Origin: CAVQCX01 sp963711095 | GTDB lineage: Bacteria > Pseudomonadota > Gammaproteobacteria > Chromatiales > Chromatiaceae | Length of the DNA: 64,000 bases | Assembly (NCBI GenBank): GCA_963711095.1 | Contig: CAVQCX010000030.1 | Location: forward strand, 496,001-560,000 | Direction: 5' to 3' | In this document: positions 45,998 through 53,661 of the stretch, piece by piece | Layout of the letters: the number at the start of each line of letters is the position of its first letter | How positions within the stretch are numbered: position 1 is the first letter of the stretch | The notes under the pieces: generated by a model | What the model was told of the DNA's origin: nothing | The model's input: the letters and a program-made list of their open reading frames with translations, nothing else | Databases searched by the model: none | Made by a program: the position numbers and the translations under genes

Positions 45998-46384
45998 GCT
46001 TGACCTTGAGACGCACTGCCTCGCTGCCAGCGGAGAAGCTCCGGGGCGAAATTGCCGAAGAAGCAGCCGCGCACATGACAGGCCGCGCTGTCGACGGTCA
46101 TGCGGCTCGACATGCCCCGTATCAGCTTGAACAAGGCGGTCCGGGGCGACGGCTCGGCCAGTATCCGCTCCAACCCGATCTCCTCGAACGCCAGGTCCTG
46201 GTGCCAGTCCAGCACGGCGGTCGGCAATTCCTCCTTGCTCTTGAAGTGGTAGAAGAAGCTGTCCTTGGTGACCCCGGCGTCCGCAATGATGCGGTCCACG
46301 CCCGTGGCGTTGTAGCCATGGAGGTAGAACAGGCCGCAGGATCTTCTCGCGGGTTGCCAGGGCCTTTGGGGAAGGCGCTTTCAC
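45998..46384 (-). pseudogene. Decayed second copy of tetR
   Basis: Starts at a GTG equivalent to that of the first copy (46384) and reads MKAPSPKALATREKILR, then loses frame at a 10-base deletion that removes AANDLF. The downstream part DRIIADAGVTKDSFFYHFKS is recognisable. It shares the GAGAAG frameshift context of the first copy and ends at the duplication border, so it lacks its C-terminal third. Confidence 0.85.
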
Positions 46385-46385
46385 A

Positions 46386-46403
46386 AAACAGACCGGTCCG
46401 TCT
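46386..46403. promoter_or_regulatory. Third TetR-type operator (in copy B)
   Basis: AAACAGACCGGTCCGTCT retains the GACCGGTC core and sits upstream of the tetR pseudogene exactly as in copy A. It could still bind the repressor although the gene behind it is dead. Confidence 0.55.
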
Positions 46404-46643
46404 ATTCTAGTAGAGAATCGTACGTAGATCTCGTCGCAGAGCCTGTCAAGCGCAGCGACCGACGGCCCGACGCAGCCCCGCCTCGATCTGCGACAGCGAG
46501 CATCCGAGACAGGGGTTGCGCCGCTACCCGACGATCGTACTTCAATTGTCGCTCCACCGGCCCAGATCTGGCAGAACAACCGGGGCGCGGTCCAGGAATT
46601 GCGCACACCTGGATCCCCCGGCCTCGCCAGGTCAATCGTTGAT

Positions 46644-46808
46644 CCTAGAAAGAGCATTTGAACCGCCAAGGCGCCAAGATCGCCAAGGTTTTCAAAGCAA
46701 TTTCCTGGAAACGGGCGTCACCCTTTGGGTGAAGCAGGCTCTTTCACTTGCAGTGAGTATCTGCCTCTGTGTCCTCGGCGCCTTGGCGGTTCCAACTGCG
46801 GTTTTTAC
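46644..46808. mobile_element. 165-bp MITE-like insertion
   Basis: Absent from copy A and flanked in copy B by the direct repeat GTTGAT (46638-46643 and 46809-46814). Inside, AACCGCCAAGGCGCC near the left and its inverse GGCGCCTTGGCGGTT near the right form inverted repeats (46661 and 46791). No coding capacity. Repeats with this AACCGCCAAGGCGCC core are widespread in bacterial genomes. Confidence 0.8.
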
Positions 46809-46814
46809 GTTGAT

Positions 46815-47370
46815 GTGATCTCTGACGCGGTTGCGGAGCTCCGCAGTTGTGCGGGGGCGTCCGCGCGGGGCGGCTGTTCCCAGATGATGGCTCGGTTCGG
46901 CCAGTTCCGGACACGCCGTGTCGCCCGGAAACCGTGGTATGTCCGATTCATGCGCTCCGGGAGATCCGCGCCCGCATCGCGCGCCAGTGCTCCACGGCAG
47001 GCCGCAGGTGGGAATAGGCCCGGCCGATGGTTGCCAGGATCTCGCACGGACGCCCACTTGGCACCAATGGCGGCGCGCTCACGGACGGTTCTCGCCCTCA
47101 AGCTCACCCAGGTCCGTCCCGAGCCGCGAGCGGACCATCGCCGGGAACCGAGCCCATTCTCCTTGATCGAGCCCGGCCGCCATGCCGAGGCGGCTTGGAT
47201 TCGCCCGCAGATCAGCCACTGCGCCAAGGTGCATGCTGTGTCCGACGCTTTCCTAGCTCAGCCGGCCGGCCTCGTACACGGCCGTCCGAGGTCACCTGCA
47301 CGGCTGCCAGGGTTGGCCATGAAAATTTTGCGCTATCCTGTCGCGAACTGCTCTCTCTTGGCTTCCCTGT
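46815..47370. other. Spacer before the BREX locus
   Basis: About 550 bases: the end of duplicated copy B, then degenerate sequence. A minus-strand stretch reads like the end of a protein (RAYSHLRPAVEHWRAMRARI) but has no start or recognisable family. The promoter of the BREX operon is probably in the AT-richer 47310-47340 region. Confidence 0.4.
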
Positions 47371-47616
47371 ATGCCAACAGCCCCCACTGAAAGCAAGATC
47401 CTCACCATCAAGGAGGTCGCGGAGTACCTGAAGGTGACCGATCGCACCATCTACCGCCTCGCCGGCGCCAAGAAGATCCCCGCCTTCAAGGTGGGCGGGA
47501 CCTGGCGTTTCTCTCGCGCGGACATCGAAGAGTGGATCAGGCGCCAGAGCGCCGAGCCCCTTGGCGGCCCCCAAGGCGACGATCAACCCGGCGGCTCCGC
47601 CAAAAAGGCGGGTTAA
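47371..47616 (+). CDS. Excisionase-type helix-turn-helix protein of the BREX locus
   Basis: An 81-residue DNA-binding protein of the MerR-like excisionase family. ILTIKEVAEYLKVTDRTIYR followed by KIPAFKVGGTWRFSRADIEE is the full HTH signature (residues 11-52). It is the first gene of the defence operon, 13 bases before brxF, and a gene of this type commonly heads type III BREX loci. It probably controls the operon. Confidence 0.85.
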   Translation: MPTAPTESKILTIKEVAEYLKVTDRTIYRLAGAKKIPAFKVGGTWRFSRADIEEWIRRQSAEPLGGPQGDDQPGGSAKKAG

Positions 47617-47629
47617 GGAGCCATTCGCC

Positions 47630-48103
47630 ATGCTCTCGCGCTTGAAGCAACTGGTCGACGAGGTCGTCCCCCTGCACAGCAAGCTGATCCTGCTGACCGG
47701 GCCGCCCGGCTGCGGGAAGACCGCCCTGCTCCTGAGGCTCGCCGAGCAAGCCAGCGCATCGGTGATGAATCTCGGCCTGGAGCTGAGCAAACGGCTGGCC
47801 AAGCTCCCGCAGAAGCAGCGCCAACTCCAGGCCGGCAGCGTCCTGCGCGAGATCGCAGACCAGCATGCCAGCAGCGACCTGCTGCTGATCGACAATATCG
47901 AGGTTCTGTTTGACGCCTCGCTTGCGCTCAACCCTCTCGATCTGCTCAAGCACCAGGCCCACGTTCGCCGCGTCGTCGCGGTCTGGCCTGGGGAGCATCG
48001 GCAGGGTGGCAGCGGGCCGCGTCTTACCTATGCCGAGACCGGCCATCCGGAGTACAGAGATTACGCCCTCGACGGGGTCGTCCCTTTTCACATTCAGGCT
48101 TGA
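47630..48103 (+). CDS. brxF: BREX type III P-loop protein BrxF
   Basis: A 157-residue ATPase with Walker A TGPPGCGKTALLLRL at residues 23-37 and a Walker B-like SSDLLLIDNIEVLF near 85-98. The size, position before brxC and motif spacing match BrxF of type III BREX. Its molecular role is not established. The preferred start is ATG 47630, after TTAAGGAG, rather than an upstream extension that overlaps the HTH gene. Confidence 0.85.
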   Translation: MLSRLKQLVDEVVPLHSKLILLTGPPGCGKTALLLRLAEQASASVMNLGLELSKRLAKLPQKQRQLQAGSVLREIADQHASSDLLLIDNIEVLFDASLALNPLDLLKHQAHVRRVVAVWPGEHRQGGSGPRLTYAETGHPEYRDYALDGVVPFHIQA

Positions 48104-48133
48104 AGCTCAGTACCAGAGGAAGGCGAGGAACGC

Positions 48134-51100
48134 ATGCGCTACGGAGATCTCATCCAGTTCGAGCCGATCGAATCGGTCATCCAATTGCTCGACGCCAACC
48201 GTCCGGACGAAGGGAAAAAGCTCGTCTCGACCTACGTCATCTCCGACGAGATGGCAGAGCGCCTGGCCAAGATCATGATCCCGCAGCTCTCGTTCGACGT
48301 CGCTGTCGATCACAAGGGCGTCCTGGTGGTCGGCAACTACGGCACCGGCAAATCGCACCTGATGTCGGTGCTCTCGTTGGTCGCGGAAGACGCCGCCTAC
48401 CAGCCCATGCTCCGCCATCCCAAGGTGGCGAAGGCGGTCGAGAGCATCGCCGGCAAGTTCAAGGTCCATCGCGTAGAGATCTCCAGCGAGATGTCGCTAC
48501 GTGCAATCGTGACCGGCGAGCTGATGCTCTTCCTCGACAAGCTCGGGGTGGACTACGCCTTTCCGCCGGCGGACCAGGTCGTCAACAACAAGGCCGCCTT
48601 CGAGGAGATGATGGGCGCCTTTGAGGAGGTCTACCCGGACCACGGCGTCTTGCTGGTGGTCGACGAGCTTCTCGACTACCTGCGCTCCCGGAAGGATCAT
48701 GCGTTGGTACTCGATCTCTCCTTCCTGCGCGAGATCGGCGAGGTCTGCAAGCATCTACGGTTTCGCTTCGTCGCCGGCGTGCAGGAGGCGGTCTTCGACA
48801 GCAGCCGCTTCGAGCATGTCGCGGACAGCCTGCGACGGGTCAAGGACCGCTTCACCCAAGTGCTGCTGGCCCGAGCGGACGTGAGCTTCGTGGTGGCCGA
48901 GCGGCTGCTCAAAAAGTCCGCCGACCAGCACCACAAGATCCGCACCTATCTGACCCCGTTTGCCCGCTTCTACGGCAACATGAACGAGCGGATGGATGAG
49001 TATGTCCGCCTGTTCCCTGTGCACCCCGACTACATCGGCACCTTCGAGCGCCTGGTCTTCACCGAAAAGCGCGGTGCCCTGGTCACGATCCGGGATCAGA
49101 TTCATGGGCTCCTCGACACGGAGGTCCCCGATGACCGTCCGGGGCTGATCGCCTACGACAGCTTCTGGGAGACCGTCACCGGAAACTCTGTGCTGCGCTC
49201 CGACCCCGCGATCGGACCGGTGATCAAGGTCTCCGAAGTCCTGTCCGGAAGGGTCAAGCAAGCCTTCACGCGCCCCGCGTACCGGCCCATGGCGCTGCGC
49301 CTGATCTCTGCCTTGTCGGTGCATCGACTCACCACCGGCGGCGACATCTATGTCCCCATCGGGCCGACGGCCGAGGAGCTGCGCGACGCCTTGTGCCTGT
49401 TTCACCCCGGCATCGAGGACATGGGCGGTGAGCCGGCGACCGATCTCCTCGGGCTGGTCGTGACTTGCCTTCGCGAGGTCCTGAAAACCGTCAACGGACA
49501 GTTCATCTCCAAGGCCCCGGGGACCGACCAGTATTACCTCGATCTCAAGAAGGACATCGACTACGACGCCCAGATCGACACGCGCGCCGATGCCCTCTCC
49601 GACGACGCGCTGGACCGCGCCTACTTCAGCGCCATCCGCCAGCTCATGGAGCGCACCGACGAGACCACCTACGTCTCGGGTTTCCAGATCTGGCAGTACC
49701 AGATCGAGTGGCAGGAGCGCCGCGTCGAGCGCATTGGCTACCTCTTCTTCGGCGCACCCAACGACCGCCCCACGGCCCAGCCGCCGCGGGATTTCTACAT
49801 CTATTTCATCCAGCCCTTCGAGCCACCGCGCTTTCGAAACGAGCACCTCGATGACGAGGTCTTCTTCCGGCTGAAGGGGCTCGACGACGACATCAAGCGC
49901 CATCTCAGTGGCTACGCCGCCGCGCTGGATCTCGCCTCCACGGCCAGCGGCAACGCCAAGGCGATCTACCTCTCCAAGGCACAGGATGCCCTGCGTGCCA
50001 TGAGCAAGTGGCTGCAGGAGAAGCAGATGACCGCCCTGGAGGTAACCTACGGCGGCAAGACCAAGCCCCTGCAAGATTGGGTACGCGGTGTCTCCATGAG
50101 AGACAAGGCCCGACTGGGCGCGGAGGAGCGCATCAACTTCCGGGATGTGGTCAACGTGGTCTCCGGGATCGCCCTCGGGCAACACTTCTCCGACCTGGCC
50201 CCGGAATACCCGGCGTTCTCCGTCCTGTTGACCGAGGCCAACCGCAAGCAGCTGGTCACCAGCGCGCTTCGGTGGCTGGCCGGCGGCCCCCGGACCAAAG
50301 ACGCGGTCGCCGTGCTGGATGCCCTGGAGATGCTGGACGGGGAGCGTATCGAGCCGACGCGATCCCGATACGCCCAAGAGGTCCTGAATCGTCTCAAGGC
50401 CAAGGGCCACGGCCAGGTCATCAACCGCGGCGAGCTCCTCAGCGGCTCCACCGATATCGAATACTTCGCGCCCGTGCGGTTCCGGCTCGAGCCGGACCTG
50501 CTCGTGGCCGTGCTCGGCGGTCTCGTCTATTCCGGCGACATCGTGCTCGCGATCACCGGCGACAAGATCGACTCCGGCAAGCTCACTCTCCTTGTCGAGC
50601 GGCCACTCCCAGAGCTGACGGCCTTCAAGCATGTCGAGGCGCCAAAGGAGATCAACGTCTCCGTGCTGCGTGCGCTGTTCGAGCTGCTGGACTTGCCCAG
50701 CGGCCTCGCGCAGATGGCGACCCAGGGCAAGGAAGAGTCCGTCAAGGAGTTGCATAGCGCCGTCGCCAAGCTGGTCAACCGGGTGCTCATCGCCGGTACC
50801 GACCTACAGAATCGGCTCAGCTTCTGGAGCCAACCCTTGCTGCGGGATGACGAGCTCCGCGATCGGCATCAGCGGCTCGCAGCGCTCAAGACCTTTCTGG
50901 AGGGTCTCACGCCGTATAACACGGTCGGCAAGCTCAAGAACCTGCGCGTGACCGAGGCGGACATCGAGACGCACAGGAAGAACCTGGAGAGCCTCACCCA
51001 AGTCGAGCGTCTTCGCGACCTGGTCGCAGACCTGGGCACCACCGCCGCCTATCTGTCCCAGGCCGAGATGGTGCTCGACAGCGCTCACCCCTGGCCGCAG

Positions 51101-51860
51101 AAGGCACAAGCCGCCCGCAAGGAGATCCTCGACAAGTTGGCACAGGACCGCACGGCGCAGAACGCCGCGGAGTACCGCCAGCGGCTCGCCGCGCTCAAGA
51201 GGGACTACGTCACCGCCTACGTGACGAGCCATGCCAAGGCGCGGCTAGGCGTCTCCGAAGACAAGACCAAGTCCGCCCTGCGCAAGGACCCGCGCCTGGT
51301 GACCCTGCGCGCCCTGGCAGCGATCTCCCTGATGCCGACCGGCCAGCTCACCGCCTTCGAGGACAAGCTGGACAAGCTCAAGAGCTGCGCCGCGCTGGTC
51401 GAGTCCGAGCTGGCCGTGAGCCCCGTGTGCCCTCACTGCAACTATCGGCCCGCCAACGAGCAAGCAGACATGCTGCCGGCCGCCAATGTGCTGAAGGCCC
51501 TGGATGACGAGCTGGACCGCCTGCTGGAAGGCTGGCAGCAGACCCTCCTGGACAACCTGGACGACCCGATCACCCAGGCCAATTTCGACCTGCTGAAGGG
51601 GGGCCAGCGAGACCTGATTCAGGGCTTCCTGGCCCAGCGGAAGCTTCCGGACTGCGGTCACACCCGGGTTCATCGGTGCCGTGCAGGAGGCGCTCTCCGG
51701 TCTCGAAAAGATCAGCGTCAGCGCAGACGACATCAAGCAGGCGCTGCTCGCCGGCGGGTCTCCGGCTGCGCCCGAGGAGCTGCGCAAGCGTTTCGAGGCA
51801 TTCCTCACTGAGCGCTGCAAGGGGAAGGACACGACCAAGCTGCGTTTCGTCGTGGAATAA
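48134..51860 (+). pseudogene. brxC: BREX ATPase BrxC (DUF6079-type), frameshift near the 3' end
   Basis: A large AAA-type protein, about 1241 residues once corrected, the core ATPase of BREX. Walker A GNYGTGKSHLMSVL is at about 66-79 and Walker B GVLLVVDELLDYL near 172. A CPHCNYRP zinc-like motif lies near residue 1098. The frame shifts at the GG pair 51649-51650: dropping one G joins RKLP to TAVTPGFIGAVQEALSGLEK and the frame runs to TAA 51860. Only the last 70 residues are affected. A base-call error is possible. The DUF6079 label is from family memory. Confidence 0.85.
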
Positions 51861-51863
51861 CGG

Positions 51864-53038
51864 GTGACAACCATGCTGCTGAAATCCATCACCCTCACCA
51901 ACTTCTTGAGCTACGGCGAAGCGGGGAGATCGATATCTCTCCGGCCGCTGAATGTCGTCATCGGTCCCAACGGATCTGGAAAATCCAATCTCATCGAAGC
52001 CCTGGAGCTGATCCACGGTGCACCCAAAGATCTGCTCGCCCCCATTCGCGATGGCGGCGGTGTTCAGGAATGGTTGTGGAAAGGAGCGGCAAAAAAGCCA
52101 GTCGCAACCATCGACGCGGTTTTCGACTATCCAAAAGGGCCGACGGACCTGCGCTATCTGCTCAGCTTCACAGAGGTTGGACAGCGGTTCGAGATCGTCG
52201 ACGAACGAATCGAGAGCTCCCGAGCCCGACGCTGGGCACAAGAAGGCTTACCTTTACTACAGCTTTCAAAACGGCAAGCCCGTACTCAACGTCAAGGGCA
52301 AGAACCGCCGACTTCAACGTGAAGACATTGACCCGTCGGCCTCCATCCTTTCCCAGCGCAAGGATCCCGATCAGTACCCGGAGCTGCACTTATCTAGGGA
52401 GGAGCTTTGGTCTACTTCGTCTCTACAGGGAATGGAGCTTCGGGCGCTACACCAAGCCGCGGGCTCCACAGAAGGCCGACCTCCCGAACGACATGTTGGA
52501 GCCCGACGCAAGCAATCTCGGGTTGGTCCTGAACAAACTGGAAGCCGACCCTGTCGTGAAGAAGAAGATCCTCGAGTCGCTACAGGCTCTCTACGACGGA
52601 ATCGATGGATTCCACGTCAAGATCGAGGGTGGAACGGTCCAGGTGTTCTTCCACGAAGGCCGTTTCGCCATTCCGGCAACGAGGCTCTCCGACGGCACGC
52701 TGCGTTATCTGTGCCTGCTGACCATCCTCTGCCATCCGAATCCGCCGCCCTTAGTGTGCATCGAAGAGCCCGAGTTGGGTCTGCATCCCGATGTGCTGCC
52801 AACCCTCGCCGAGCTGCTCAAAGAGGCATCCGAGCGCAGTCAGATCGTCGTCACCACTCACTCCGATGTCTTGGTTGATGCCTTGACCGACCAACCGGAA
52901 GCGGTCCTCGTCGCGGAACGATCAGCCACCGGGACCACACTGACCCGGCTCGATGCCGAGAAGCTCGAGCCTTGGCTCGAAAAGTATCGGCTTGGTCAAC
53001 TTTGGACGCGTGGCGAGATCGGGGGGACACGGTGGTAA
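51864..53038 (+). pseudogene. AAA ATPase (OLD/RecF-like) inserted in the BREX locus, two frameshifts
   Basis: The corrected protein, about 390 residues, is an SMC/OLD-type ABC ATPase. LLKSITLTNFLSYGE and Walker A GPNGSGKSNLIEALE open it. The signature is LSDGTLRYLCLLTIL, Walker B CIEEPELGLHPD, and the final VVTTHSDVLVDAL is the H-loop. Frameshifts lie at the CCC run 52219-52221 (one extra C, giving IESSEPDAGHKKAYLYY) and near 52387 (one extra C, giving PELTYLGRSFGLLRLYREWS). It starts three bases after brxC and overlaps the DUF4276 gene, so the pair forms a two-gene module that is not part of the core type III set. Confidence 0.8.
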
Positions 53039-53661
53039 AGCTCTACGTGGAAGGCGGTGGCGACTCTGCTGCCTTGAAAACCGCTTGCCGTCAGGGCTTC
53101 ACGCAGTTTATCACGGAGGCGGGAATCGGGCACAGGCCACGCGTCGTCGCCTGTGGCAGCCGCAAGGATGCGTACGACTCCTATTACACCGCGATCGCCA
53201 ACGGCGAGGACGCCGTTCTTCTCGTCGATAGCGAGGAACCGGTCGCCCACCAGCATCAACAGGGCGACAGCGCAGAATGGAAGCCTTGGCAGCATGTCAA
53301 ACAGCGACCCGGTGACGGATGGGAGAAGCCGGACGGAGCGTCGGATACCGATTGCCATCTGATGGTGCAGTGCATGGAAAGCTGGCTCATTGCCGACCCC
53401 GTCACGCTGAAGGTCTTTTTCGGCCAAGGCTTTCGGGAAAACCAGCTCCCAGCGACGACGAATTCTGTCGAGTCAGTAGCCAAAGCGCAGGTCTACAGCG
53501 CCCTGGCCAACGCCACGAAGGACTGCAAGACCAAGGCGCAATACGGCAAGGGCGAGCATTCCTTCAAGTTGCTCGGCAAGATCGACCCGGCAAAGGTGAC
53601 GGCCGCTTCGCCATGGGCGCGGCGCTTCGTGTCTGAGCTGAAGAAGAAAATGGGGGCATGA
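53032..53661 (+). CDS. DUF4276 TOPRIM-like protein paired with the ATPase
   Basis: A 209-residue protein of the DUF4276 type. The N-terminal KLYVEGGGDSAAL holds a TOPRIM-like glutamate, and AVLLVDSEEP a DxE-type acidic pair. HLMVQCMESWLIADP is another family hallmark. The fold suggests a nuclease working with the ATPase, as in split OLD-like or PARIS-type systems, but that is inference. GTG 53032 overlaps the ATPase stop, and its end overlaps the methylase start (ATGATG), so the genes are translationally coupled. It looks intact. Confidence 0.8.
   Translation: MVKLYVEGGGDSAALKTACRQGFTQFITEAGIGHRPRVVACGSRKDAYDSYYTAIANGEDAVLLVDSEEPVAHQHQQGDSAEWKPWQHVKQRPGDGWEKPDGASDTDCHLMVQCMESWLIADPVTLKVFFGQGFRENQLPATTNSVESVAKAQVYSALANATKDCKTKAQYGKGEHSFKLLGKIDPAKVTAASPWARRFVSELKKKMGA

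Larger units (their letters stand above)
45998..46904. repeat. Duplicated block, copy B, with an insertion
   Basis: A near-identical copy of 42482-43223 in the same orientation. It carries a 165-base insertion (46644-46808), a 10-base deletion within the tetR HTH region near 46334, and several point changes. Removing the insertion brings the length back to 742 bases. Confidence 0.92.

Noticed and set aside
46805..47227. 140-codon minus-strand frame upstream of the BREX HTH gene.
   Set aside because: It runs from relic DNA into the duplicated block, has no ribosome binding site and resembles no family. A short piece may be a remnant of an unknown gene.
48755..50755. 666-codon minus-strand frame.
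   Set aside because: Antisense to brxC, with no recognisable domain.
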